Shown piece by piece: positions 18,794-25,754 of a stretch of 64,000 nt of DNA. The notes under the pieces were generated by a model, which had not been told where the DNA came from, ran no database searches, and was given only the letters and a program-made list of their open reading frames with translations. Numbering within the stretch: position 1 is the first letter of the stretch; each line of letters begins with the position of its first letter. The translations under genes were made by a program, and so were the position numbers. Origin of the DNA: Streptomyces antioxidans (GTDB lineage Bacteria > Actinomycetota > Actinomycetes > Streptomycetales > Streptomycetaceae); assembly GCF_000968685.2 (NCBI RefSeq), contig NZ_LAKD02000072.1, positions 62,001 through 126,000 on the forward strand. Direction: 5' to 3'.

Positions 18794-19176
18794 CCTGAGT
18801 CAGGGCTCCTCTCCACAATGTCGAAATCCGGTGACCGTATGTACACCGGCGATGTCGAGCCTACCCCTGGATCAACGGTCATCTTTTCGAGTTCCACCCA
18901 ACGGGATAAGGAACGAATTCAGGGGTTGCCGCATTCCCTCCGGGGCCCGTCCGAAGGGCGTCCCGAGTGCTGCGGAAGGCACCATTCCGGTCGCGGCGGA
19001 GTCCGTCGTCCCCCGGGCGTGGCAGCCTTACGGGCGCCTTTTCGCACCCCTCCAACACGAGGGACCCCGGCGGCGGACGGTGCATCCGCTACGTCTAGAG
19101 TGGCGTGGTACGCGCAAGTCTTTACCGGCTCTTCATGTCCGGTGCTTGCTGGTTCTTGCTTCCACCAGGGGTGTGC
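18794..19176. other. Divergent tkt/ctaB intergenic region
   Basis: These 383 bp must carry the promoters of both tkt (minus) and ctaB (plus). The stretch 18830-18915 is less GC-rich than its surroundings and is the likely tkt promoter area, but I could not pair a convincing -35 and -10. For ctaB a -10-like TAGAGT lies at 19096-19101. I see no credible gene here. Confidence 0.5.
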
Positions 19177-20127
19177 GTGACGGCCGTCGAATCCCGTCCT
19201 GCGGGGGTGCTCGAGACGAGCGAAACGAGCTCCGGTCACCGGCCGTTCGGGGCCCGTGTCGGGGCGTTCGTGGCGCTGACGAAGCCGCGCGTCATCGAAC
19301 TGCTGCTGATGACGACGGTGCCGGTCATGTTCCTGGCCGCCCAGGGCGTTCCGGACCTGTGGCTGGTGGTCGCCACCTGTGTGGGCGGCTATCTGTCGGC
19401 CGGCGGCGCCGCCGCGTTCAACATGTACTACGACCGGGACATCGACGCGCTGATGGAGCGCACCGTGCAGCGCCCGCTGGTGACCGGCATGGTCTCGCCC
19501 CGGGAATGCCTCGTCTTCGCCTTCGCGCTCGCGGCGGGGTCGACGGCCTGGTTCTGGGCGCTGGTCAACCCGCTGTCGGCGATGCTGTCGCTCGGTGCGC
19601 TGGTCTTCTACGTCGTCGTCTACACGATGTGGCTCAAGCGCCGTACCTCGCAGAACATCGTCTGGGGCGGCATCGCGGGCTGCATGCCGGTGCTCATCGG
19701 CTGGTCCTCGGTGACCAACGAGGTCTCCTGGGCCGCCGTCATCCTCTTCCTCGTCATCTTCTTCTGGACGCCGCCGCACTACTGGCCGCTGTCGATGAAG
19801 GTCAAGGACGACTACGAGCGGGCCAGTGTGCCGATGCTGCCGGTGATCGCGGGCAACAGGGCCGTCGCGCGCCAGATCGTCCTCTACAGCTGGGCCATGG
19901 TCGGCGTCTCGCTGCTGCTGTGGCCGCTGGGGTACACCGGCTGGTTCTACCCGGCCGTCGCGGCTGTGCTGGGCGGGTTCTGGCTCAAGGAGGCGCACGG
20001 CCTCCAGGCGCGCGCCAGGGCCGGGATCACGGGCGCGAAGCTCAAGGAGATGCGGCTGTTCCACTGGTCGATCACCTATGTGTCGCTGCTGTTCGTCGCC
20101 GTGGCCGTGGACCCTTTCCTGCGGTGA
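19177..20127 (+). CDS. ctaB: Protohaem IX farnesyltransferase (haem O synthase)
   Basis: The product is 316 aa and prenylates protohaem to haem O for cytochrome c oxidase. GTG 19177 has AGGGG 5 nt upstream; the open frame upstream to 19105 lacks a site. Eight or nine membrane helices are visible. The UbiA-type metal/diphosphate motifs are NMYYDRDIDALMERT in the first half and DDYERASVPMLP in the second. The partner haem A synthase gene ctaA is about 2 kb away on the opposite strand. Confidence 0.95.
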   Translation: MTAVESRPAGVLETSETSSGHRPFGARVGAFVALTKPRVIELLLMTTVPVMFLAAQGVPDLWLVVATCVGGYLSAGGAAAFNMYYDRDIDALMERTVQRPLVTGMVSPRECLVFAFALAAGSTAWFWALVNPLSAMLSLGALVFYVVVYTMWLKRRTSQNIVWGGIAGCMPVLIGWSSVTNEVSWAAVILFLVIFFWTPPHYWPLSMKVKDDYERASVPMLPVIAGNRAVARQIVLYSWAMVGVSLLLWPLGYTGWFYPAVAAVLGGFWLKEAHGLQARARAGITGAKLKEMRLFHWSITYVSLLFVAVAVDPFLR

Positions 20128-20138
20128 TTACCGACGGG

Positions 20139-20144
20139 TAGCAT
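20139..20144 (+). promoter_or_regulatory. -10-like element placing TSS at the start codon of the 147-aa gene
   Basis: TAGCAT ends 7 nt before ATG 20152, the spacing expected if transcription begins at the start codon (leaderless mRNA). A -35 is not obvious. It sits just inside the 24-nt gap after ctaB. Confidence 0.35.
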
Positions 20145-20151
20145 CGGCTGT

Positions 20152-20595
20152 ATGGCAGACACCACCCAGCCGGAGACGCCCGAGGGCGGCGAGCCGTCCG
20201 CCCAGCCCGCCGCGCCGGAAGCACCGGCCGAGCCGCCCGGGCCCGCCAACCCGTCCAAGCCCGCCAAGCCCTCCAAGGACGAGAAGCGGGCCGCACGGCT
20301 CGCCCGCCAGATCACGGCCTTCGCCGGGAGCCACGGCGGCGCCGAAGGGCAGATCGCCCACATCGGGCGCGGCGCCGTCCGGATCGCCCTCGTCGGCGCC
20401 GACGGCGAATGGGGCGTCCTCGTGGCCCCCTCCCAGGACGGCGCGCGGCGCGCCGCCGAGATCGCCGGACTGACCGTCAGGGACGACTTCGACGGCGAAC
20501 TCGCCGCCAAGGTCCGCACCGGCCCGTACGAGTGGGCGCGGATGGCGGGCATCCAGCTCGGCGGACCCGGCAATCCTCCGGCGGCCGCCTCGTAG
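20152..20595 (+). CDS. Conserved hypothetical protein, 147 aa
   Basis: No function recognised. The first 42 residues are a proline/alanine/glutamate-rich disordered segment (PETPEGGEPSAQPAAPEAPA...). The rest looks like a small alpha/beta domain: KRAARLARQITAFAGSHGG, GRGAVRIALVGADGEWGVLVAPS and a C-terminal helix ending in YEWARMAGIQLGG. No signal peptide or membrane helix. It starts 24 nt after ctaB and probably has its own leaderless promoter. The stop codon falls within the first copy of a downstream short repeat. Confidence 0.7.
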   Translation: MADTTQPETPEGGEPSAQPAAPEAPAEPPGPANPSKPAKPSKDEKRAARLARQITAFAGSHGGAEGQIAHIGRGAVRIALVGADGEWGVLVAPSQDGARRAAEIAGLTVRDDFDGELAAKVRTGPYEWARMAGIQLGGPGNPPAAAS

Positions 20596-20693
20596 AACGC
20601 CCAGGCGGCCGCGTCGTACGCCTCGTAGAACGCCCCGGCAGCCACCTCGTAGGCGCCCCGTAGAACGCCTGGGCAGCCGCCTCGCGGAACGCC
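20592..20693. repeat. Imperfect short tandem repeat downstream of the 147-aa gene
   Basis: The core gtagaacgcc recurs at 20592, 20625 and 20660, with a variant gcggaacgcc at 20684. Between copies lie similar ggcagccgcctc spacers. Steps are 33, 35 and 24 nt. Read on the minus strand the block would encode repeated AFYEA-like peptides, but I do not think it is a gene. Confidence 0.65.
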
Positions 20694-20735
20694 TGAGAAC
20701 GGGTCCGGCGACACCTCGTGCCCCTTCCGTCCGTT

Positions 20736-20759
20736 AAGCCCTTCGATGCCGGAGGGCTT
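20736..20759 (+). terminator. Short hairpin before the amidohydrolase-like gene
   Basis: aagccct (20736-20742) pairs with agggctt (20753-20759), extended by two inner pairs to a 6-nt loop. This kind of small intergenic hairpin is frequent in Streptomyces. It may end transcripts coming from ctaB and the 147-aa gene. Confidence 0.45.
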
Positions 20760-20784
20760 CAGCGGAGGGAAGGGGCGGGCGGCG

Positions 20785-21927
20785 ATGCACGAGGCGACGG
20801 AATCCCCGGACACCGTGGTCCCGCCGACCGGCCCGGTCCCGCGCGACGGGCCGGGCCCGTCGGCGGTTGCGATCACCCTGCCACCGCTGGTCGACCAGCA
20901 CAGCCACGGCACGGTGGACGGCGAGCTCGGAGTCGGCTCGTTCGAAACCCATCTGGCGGCCGCCGCCGGATCGGGCGCGGCCCCGGCGGGCACCACCTTC
21001 TTCGACAGCTGGACCGGTCTCGCGGTGCGCCGCTGGTGCCCACCGCTGCTGGGCATGGAGCCCCACTGCGCACCCGTCAGCTATCTCGCCCGCCGCCGTG
21101 AGCTGGGCGCCTACCGCGCCGCGCGGCTGCTGCTGCGCGGCGCGGGCATCGGCACCTTCCTGCTGGAGTCCGGCGCCAGGGACGGCCTCAGCACCCCGGA
21201 CGAACTGGCCGCGACGGCCGGTGGCACGGTCCTCGAGGTGGTCCGCCTGGAGCCGCTGGCCGAGCAGGTCGCCGACACCTCAGGCACGGTCGACGCCTTC
21301 ATCGGCAACACCGCCGAGGCGCTGTACGCGGCGGCCCAGCACGCGACCGCCTTCGCCATGGGGATCGCCTTCTGCGACGAGATCCCGCCCGACCCGCGCG
21401 AGGTGCGGCGCGCCGCCGCCCGCTGGCTCGCGCTCTCCGTACGCCCGGCCCGCGACCGCGCCCCCGACCCCGCGCTCGCCCAGCATCTGCTGTGGAGCGC
21501 CGTGGCGACCGGCCTTCCGGTGCAGCTGCACTGTGCCGATCCGCAGTCGCTCATCGGCTTCCTGCGCGCCACGGCGGGCTTCGGCACCGATCTGGTGCTG
21601 CTGCCGGACCGGCCGCACCACCGGCGGGCGGCCCAGCTCGCCGCGGCCTTCCCGCACGTCTACGCGGACGCCGGGCCGCGGCCCGGGGAGACCCTGGGCG
21701 AGGCCCCGTTCGGCAAGCTGCTGTTCTCGACGGGCGCGCGGGCGCTGCCCGAGCTGTATGTGACCGCCTCCCGGCTGTTCGGTCAGGCCATGGCCCGGCT
21801 GGCGGAGGAGTGGGTCGGCGAGGGGATCTGCACCCGGGCCGAGGCCCAGCGGATCGGCGGGCTGATCGCGGCCGGCACCGCGCGCCGGGTCTACCGGCTG
21901 GACGCGGCGGGCTCGGGCTCCGGCTGA
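20785..21927 (+). CDS. Amidohydrolase-like TIM-barrel protein
   Basis: The product is 380 aa from ATG 20785; ATG 20746 is in frame but lies inside a hairpin loop. The start PPLVDQHSHG is an HxH metal motif as in amidohydrolases. Later motifs are GIGTFLLESGARD, LPVQLHCADP with a possible metal His, LVLLPDRPHHRRAAQLAAAFPHVYADAGP, and a C-terminal SRLFGQAMARLAEEWVGEG. The overall pattern recalls FluG/amidohydrolase-2 proteins, so a metal hydrolase or decarboxylase role is inferred; the substrate is unknown. Its 3' end overlaps the converging ctaA by 37 nt. Confidence 0.8.
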   Translation: MHEATESPDTVVPPTGPVPRDGPGPSAVAITLPPLVDQHSHGTVDGELGVGSFETHLAAAAGSGAAPAGTTFFDSWTGLAVRRWCPPLLGMEPHCAPVSYLARRRELGAYRAARLLLRGAGIGTFLLESGARDGLSTPDELAATAGGTVLEVVRLEPLAEQVADTSGTVDAFIGNTAEALYAAAQHATAFAMGIAFCDEIPPDPREVRRAAARWLALSVRPARDRAPDPALAQHLLWSAVATGLPVQLHCADPQSLIGFLRATAGFGTDLVLLPDRPHHRRAAQLAAAFPHVYADAGPRPGETLGEAPFGKLLFSTGARALPELYVTASRLFGQAMARLAEEWVGEGICTRAEAQRIGGLIAAGTARRVYRLDAAGSGSG

Positions 21928-22889
21928 GCCGTCCCGTGGCCGCCGGAGGGAGCGGGCACGGCCGCCGGAAGCGCGGCGCGCTCCCGCTGGGCGAGCAGCA
22001 CCCGCAGCACCGCGATCCACACCAGGCAGGAGCCGAGCATATGAACGCCGACGATGGCCTCCGGGAGGTGGGTGAAGTACTGCACGTACCCGATCACACC
22101 CTGCGCGAGCAGCACGACAAGGAGCTCGAGGACGGTACGGCGCTGGGCGGCGGGGGCCCGCACGGCCCGCAGCGTGAACCACAGGGCGACGGTGAGGCCC
22201 AGCACGACGTAGACGAAGTCCACGTGCAGCTGGGTGATCTCCTGCCAGTTCAGCGGGATGCGGTGCACCTCACGGGCGTCACCGGCGTGCGGCCCCGCGC
22301 CGGTGACCACCGTGCCGATGACGATGAGCGCACCGGTCGCGGCGATCAGCAGCCAGGTCAGCTGGCGCACCGGCACGGCCACGAGCTCCCGTGGCCCGGC
22401 GTCGCCCTCGCGCGCCCGCCACCAGGTGAGCACGGCGACCGTGAGCAGCGCGGAGGACAGCAGGAAGTGCGAGCTGACGATGTACGGGTTGAGGCCGGTG
22501 AGCACCGTGATGCCACCGACCACGGCGTTGCCCATGACGATCCAGAACTGGGCCCAGCCGAGCCGGGTGAGGGGGCGGCGCACCGGCGTCCGGGCACGGG
22601 CGGCGATGATCACCAGGCCGACGACGGCACACAGGACGTACGTCAGCGTGCGGTTGCCGAACTCGATGGCGCCGTGGATGCCCATGTCGGAGGTCGGGGT
22701 GAGGCTCCCGGAGGTGCACTTGGGCCAGGTGTCACAGCCCAGGCCGGACTGGGTGAGCCGGACCGCGCCCCCGGTCACCACGATGACCACGGCCATCACC
22801 ACGGTGGCCAGCGCGGCCCGCTCCACGAAGCGCGCGGAGGGCTGCCAGCGCCGGGCGATCAGCTCGAACGGATTCAGCGAATTCGGCAC
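21891..22889 (-). CDS. ctaA: Haem A synthase
   Basis: The product is 332 aa and oxidises haem O to haem A for cytochrome aa3. It has about eight membrane helices. The first half carries TGGAVRLTQSGLGCDTWPKCTSGSL, whose Cys pair belongs to the family, and HGAIEFGNRTLTYVL with a haem-ligand His. The second half has QLHVDFVYVVLGL and IVGVHMLGSCLVW. GTG 22889 is the start, and a TACGAT -10 ends 6 nt upstream, so it is probably leaderless. It is convergent with and overlaps the amidohydrolase-like gene. Confidence 0.95.
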   Translation of the reverse strand: MPNSLNPFELIARRWQPSARFVERAALATVVMAVVIVVTGGAVRLTQSGLGCDTWPKCTSGSLTPTSDMGIHGAIEFGNRTLTYVLCAVVGLVIIAARARTPVRRPLTRLGWAQFWIVMGNAVVGGITVLTGLNPYIVSSHFLLSSALLTVAVLTWWRAREGDAGPRELVAVPVRQLTWLLIAATGALIVIGTVVTGAGPHAGDAREVHRIPLNWQEITQLHVDFVYVVLGLTVALWFTLRAVRAPAAQRRTVLELLVVLLAQGVIGYVQYFTHLPEAIVGVHMLGSCLVWIAVLRVLLAQRERAALPAAVPAPSGGHGTAQPEPEPAASSR

Positions 22890-22895
22890 CCGCCC

Positions 22896-22901
22896 ATCGT
22901 A
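22896..22901 (-). promoter_or_regulatory. -10 element of ctaA (leaderless)
   Basis: On the minus strand TACGAT lies 6 nt before GTG 22889. A weak TGAAAA -35 sits 18 nt further upstream. Confidence 0.4.
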
Positions 22902-22927
22902 GGCCGCCGCTTGTGCAGCTTTTCACG

Positions 22928-22975
22928 AGGGGCTGTGCGCCGGTGAACACCAGGGGTTGTGCTCCGGTGAAGCCG
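22928..22975. repeat. Two tandem 24-bp repeats between ctaA and the ABC permease
   Basis: Units 22928-22951 and 22952-22975 share aggggytgtgckccggtgaa and diverge only at their ends. They lie in the 127-nt gap between the ctaA start and the permease stop. No function is apparent. Confidence 0.6.
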
Positions 22976-23016
22976 CAGGTCGCGGAGGGGCGGGCGGCTC
23001 TGGACAGTGGCGCGGA

Positions 23017-23790
23017 CTACTCCCAGCGGAAGAAGCGGGCCGCCGCGCCCAGCCCCAGCACCGCCCAGACCGCCAGGATCCCCAGATCCCGCCACGGCAC
23101 CCCGGCCCCGTCCTGGAGGACGTCCCGCAGCCCGCCCGAGAGCGCCGAGATCGGCAGCAGCTCCAGTGCGCTCCTTACGGCGCCCGGGAACTTGTCCAGC
23201 GACACGATGACGCCACCGGCCACGAGCAGCAGCAGGAAGACCAGATTGGCGGCGGCCAGGGTCGCCTCGGCCTTCAGGGTGCCCGCCATCAGCAGCCCGA
23301 GGCCGGAGAACGCCGCCGTGCCGAGGATCAGCAGCAGCGCCACGGAGAGCGGGTCGCCGTGCGGCGACCAGCCGAGCGCCAGCGCGATCGCGGTCAGCAG
23401 CACGATCTGCATCGCCTCGGTGACCAGCACCGCGCAGGTCTTGGCGGCCATCAGCCCCCACCGCGGCAGCGGTGAGACCGCGAGCCGCTTGAGCACGCCG
23501 TAGCGCCGCTCGAAGCCGGTGGCGATGGCCTGCCCGGTGAACGCCGTGGACAGTACGGCGAGCGCCAGCACACCGGGCGCCAGGAAGTCCACGGTGCTGC
23601 CGTCCGAGCCGGTGTCGACGATGTCGACGGTGCTGAAGAGCACCAGCACCAGGGACGGGATGACGACGGTCAGCAGCAGCTGCTCGCCGTTGCGCAGCAG
23701 CATCCGGGTCTCCAGCGCCGCCTGCGCCCGGATCATCCGCGGCAGCGGGGCCGCCCCCGGCCTGGGGAGGAAAGTGCCCGTGGCGGTCAC
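23017..23790 (-). CDS. ABC-2 type transporter permease
   Basis: The product is 257 aa with about six membrane helices after a short cytoplasmic N-terminus (LPRMIRAQAALETRMLLRNGEQLLL). This is the ABC-2 layout, with the typical AIATGFERRYGVLKRLAVSPLPR coupling region. Its start overlaps the ATPase stop by 4 nt, so the two form one exporter. Substrate unknown. The pair next to suf and haem A genes suggests, but does not show, a respiratory or metal-related role. Confidence 0.9.
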   Translation of the reverse strand: MTATGTFLPRPGAAPLPRMIRAQAALETRMLLRNGEQLLLTVVIPSLVLVLFSTVDIVDTGSDGSTVDFLAPGVLALAVLSTAFTGQAIATGFERRYGVLKRLAVSPLPRWGLMAAKTCAVLVTEAMQIVLLTAIALALGWSPHGDPLSVALLLILGTAAFSGLGLLMAGTLKAEATLAAANLVFLLLLVAGGVIVSLDKFPGAVRSALELLPISALSGGLRDVLQDGAGVPWRDLGILAVWAVLGLGAAARFFRWE

Positions 23791-24713
23791 GCTCGCAGCT
23801 CCTTACCGGTGAGCTCCAGGAAGACGTCCTCGAGGGTGTGCCGCTCGACCGAGATCCGGTCGGGCATCACCCCGTTCTGTGCGCACCAGGAGGTCACGGT
23901 GGCCAGCATCTGGGGGTTGACCTTGCCGGTGACGCGGTACGAGCCGGGCGTGAGCTCGGCGGCCGTGGAGTCGGCGGGCAGCGCCTTGAGCAGCGAGGCC
24001 AGGTCGAGCGCGGGGCGGCCGATGAAGCGCAGGGTGTTCTCGGCGCCGCCCCGGCACAGCTGCTCCGGGGTGCCCCGGGCGATCACCCTGCCACCGTCGA
24101 TGATCGCCACATCGTCGGCGAGCTGCTCGGCCTCGTCCATGTAGTGGGTCGTCAGCATCACGGTGACCCCGTCGTTGCGCAGCTCGCGGATGAGGTCCCA
24201 GGTGGCGCGGCGGGCCTGCGGATCGAGCCCGGCGGTGGGCTCGTCGAGGAAGACCAGTTCGGGGCGGCCGACGACGGCCATGGCGAGCGCGAGCCGCTGC
24301 TGCTGGCCTCCGGAGAGCCGCCGGTAGGTGGTCCGGCCGCAGGAGCCGAGGCCGAGCCGCTCGATCAGCAGGTCCACGTCCACCGGATGCGCGTGCAGGG
24401 AGGCGGTGTGGCGCAGCATCTCTTCTGCGCGCGCGCCGGAATAAACGCCTCCGGACTGCAGCATCACCCCGACCCGGGGGCGCAGCGCCGGGGCGTCCCC
24501 CACCGGGTCGAGCCCGAATATCCGGACCGTCCCCGCGTCGGGGCGGCGGTACCCCTCGCAGGTCTCGACGGTGGTGGTCTTACCGGCTCCATTGGGGCCC
24601 AGAACGGCGGTCACGGTGCCCCGGCCGACGGACAGATCGAGCCCGTCGACCGCGGTCTTCGGGCCGTACCGCTTGACCAGGCCGACGATGTCGACCGCGG
24701 GCTCATCTCGCAT
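23787..24713 (-). CDS. ABC transporter ATP-binding protein (DrrA/CcmA type)
   Basis: The product is 308 aa. Walker A is GPNGAGKTT at residues 39-47, the signature is LSGGQQQRLALAMAV, Walker B ends FLDEPTAGLD, and the H-loop is LTTHYMDEAEQLAD. About 80 C-terminal residues form the DrrA-like extension (RHTLEDVFLELTGKEL). It is likely leaderless: TAGACT on the minus strand (24726-24721) ends 7 nt before the ATG. It diverges from sufR, and an iron-box-like palindrome lies in the shared upstream region. Confidence 0.92.
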   Translation of the reverse strand: MRDEPAVDIVGLVKRYGPKTAVDGLDLSVGRGTVTAVLGPNGAGKTTTVETCEGYRRPDAGTVRIFGLDPVGDAPALRPRVGVMLQSGGVYSGARAEEMLRHTASLHAHPVDVDLLIERLGLGSCGRTTYRRLSGGQQQRLALAMAVVGRPELVFLDEPTAGLDPQARRATWDLIRELRNDGVTVMLTTHYMDEAEQLADDVAIIDGGRVIARGTPEQLCRGGAENTLRFIGRPALDLASLLKALPADSTAAELTPGSYRVTGKVNPQMLATVTSWCAQNGVMPDRISVERHTLEDVFLELTGKELRA

Positions 24714-24720
24714 GCCCGGC

Positions 24721-24726
24721 AGTCTA
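24721..24726 (-). promoter_or_regulatory. -10 element of the ABC exporter operon (leaderless)
   Basis: Minus-strand TAGACT ends 7 nt before ATG 24713. No clear -35. Confidence 0.35.
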
Positions 24727-24868
24727 CGAATCGCCGGGCCGTCCGTGGGCGGCAGGGCCGAAAGCCGTGGCCGGTGGTCCCGGTGCGCGCGACCTTCACC
24801 AACCGGTGCCGCGGACGCCCGCCGACCGGGCCCGGACGCGTTGCCGCAGGTGAGCCCCGGTCTCGGAG

Positions 24869-24882
24869 TTAGGCAGACCTAA
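24869..24882. promoter_or_regulatory. Iron-box-like palindrome (DmdR/IdeR type), partial
   Basis: TTAGG-CAGA-CCTAA is a perfect 5+5 inverted repeat. It matches the right 14 nt of the 19-nt IdeR/DmdR consensus (TTAGGCTAACCTAA) at 12 of 14 positions, while the left TTAGG of the full box is missing. It lies between the divergent ABC exporter and sufR, about 70 nt upstream of the sufR start. An iron regulator acting here is an inference. Confidence 0.4.
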
Positions 24883-24917
24883 GTGACGTACCACACCGGA
24901 CCCGGTGATCTCTCCGC

Positions 24918-24954
24918 TTGTGGATCGCCGGAGAATTACGCAACAATGGCGTTG
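24918..24954 (+). promoter_or_regulatory. suf operon promoter and SufR operator (CAAC-N6-GTTG)
   Basis: CAAC-AATGGC-GTTG at 24941-24954 matches the SufR site reported, as I recall, for S. avermitilis. It overlaps a -10-like AACAAT (24942-24947) whose -35 is TTGTGG (24918-24923), 18-nt spacer. The expected transcription start is the GTG start codon at 24954. SufR bound here would block RNA polymerase directly. Confidence 0.65.
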
Positions 24955-25754
24955 TGAAATACGCGAGCGAGGCTCCGAAGGAACGCGCGGCCGAGGCGGC
25001 CGCGCGGTCCGGCGCGCCCGCGTCCGCGCCGGAAGAGCAGCACGGCACCCGCAACCGGGTGGCGCGCTCCATCCTCGACCACGGTCCCTCCACCGCGGCG
25101 GAGCTCGCCCAGCGGCTGGAGCTGACCCAGGCGGCCGTCCGCCGCCATCTGGACACCCTCGTCGCCGACGGCGTCGTAGAGCCCCGGGAGAAGAGGGTGT
25201 ACGGGGCGCGCGGGCGCGGCCGTCCGGCCAAGGTCTTCGCGCTCACCGACTGCGGTCGCGACGCCTTCGACCAGGCCTACGACAAGCTCGCCGTCGACGC
25301 CCTCCGCTGGATCGAGCAGAGCGCCGGGGGCGGCGAGGCGGGGCGTGCCGCGGTCGCGGCGTTCGCCCGCGCCAGGCTCGCCGCCCAGGCGGAGGGGTAC
25401 CGCGGCGCCGTCGAGGCCGCCCCGCCCGGCGCCCGCACCGAAGCGCTCGCCGGAGCACTCTCCGCGGACGGGTACGCTGCTACGGCGCGCAGCGCACCGG
25501 TCGGCGAACAGCTCTGCCAGCACCACTGCCCGGTCGCCCACGCAGCCGAGCGATATCCGCAGCTGTGTGAGGCGGAGACCGAGGTCTTCTCCCAGCTGCT
25601 CGGGACCCATGTGCAGCGTCTGGCCACCATCGCCCACGGCGACGGGGTGTGCACGACGTTCGTTCCGAAGACCGGCAAGGTCGAGAAGACCGACACCAGC
25701 ACCACCAAGACCACCACCGCATCTGCCAGCACGGCCGGGAGGAACCCCGAATGA
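24954..25754 (+). CDS. sufR: SufR, Fe-S-sensing repressor of the suf operon
   Basis: The product is 266 aa. The N-terminal winged helix spans about residues 35-95 (STAAELAQRLELTQAAVRRHL...), with the basic wing KRVYGARGRGRPAK. Cys 188, 192, 205 and 233 in the C-terminal half fit the Fe-S ligand set of SufR. The tail after residue 240 is Thr/Lys-rich. GTG 24954 is chosen because it coincides with the predicted transcription start and gives the family N-terminus; an in-frame TTG at 24918 would lie inside the promoter. Its stop overlaps sufB by 4 nt. Confidence 0.93.
   Translation: MKYASEAPKERAAEAAARSGAPASAPEEQHGTRNRVARSILDHGPSTAAELAQRLELTQAAVRRHLDTLVADGVVEPREKRVYGARGRGRPAKVFALTDCGRDAFDQAYDKLAVDALRWIEQSAGGGEAGRAAVAAFARARLAAQAEGYRGAVEAAPPGARTEALAGALSADGYAATARSAPVGEQLCQHHCPVAHAAERYPQLCEAETEVFSQLLGTHVQRLATIAHGDGVCTTFVPKTGKVEKTDTSTTKTTTASASTAGRNPE

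Noticed and set aside
16658..19180. Plus-strand open frame of about 840 codons
   Set aside because: It is a shadow of tkt on the opposite strand, with LGVGRG-type composition and no recognisable domain.
20592..20693. CRISPR-like array
   Set aside because: Cores are only 10 nt, spacing is irregular, spacers resemble each other and no cas genes are present.
20076..21056. Minus-strand open frame with AFYEA-like repeated peptides
   Set aside because: It runs antisense through two better genes, and the peptide repeat simply reflects the short DNA repeat at 20592-20693.
23017..24713. Reading the ABC-2 pair as a daunorubicin-type drug resistance unit
   Set aside because: The DrrA-like tail alone does not define the substrate, and nothing nearby supports a drug.
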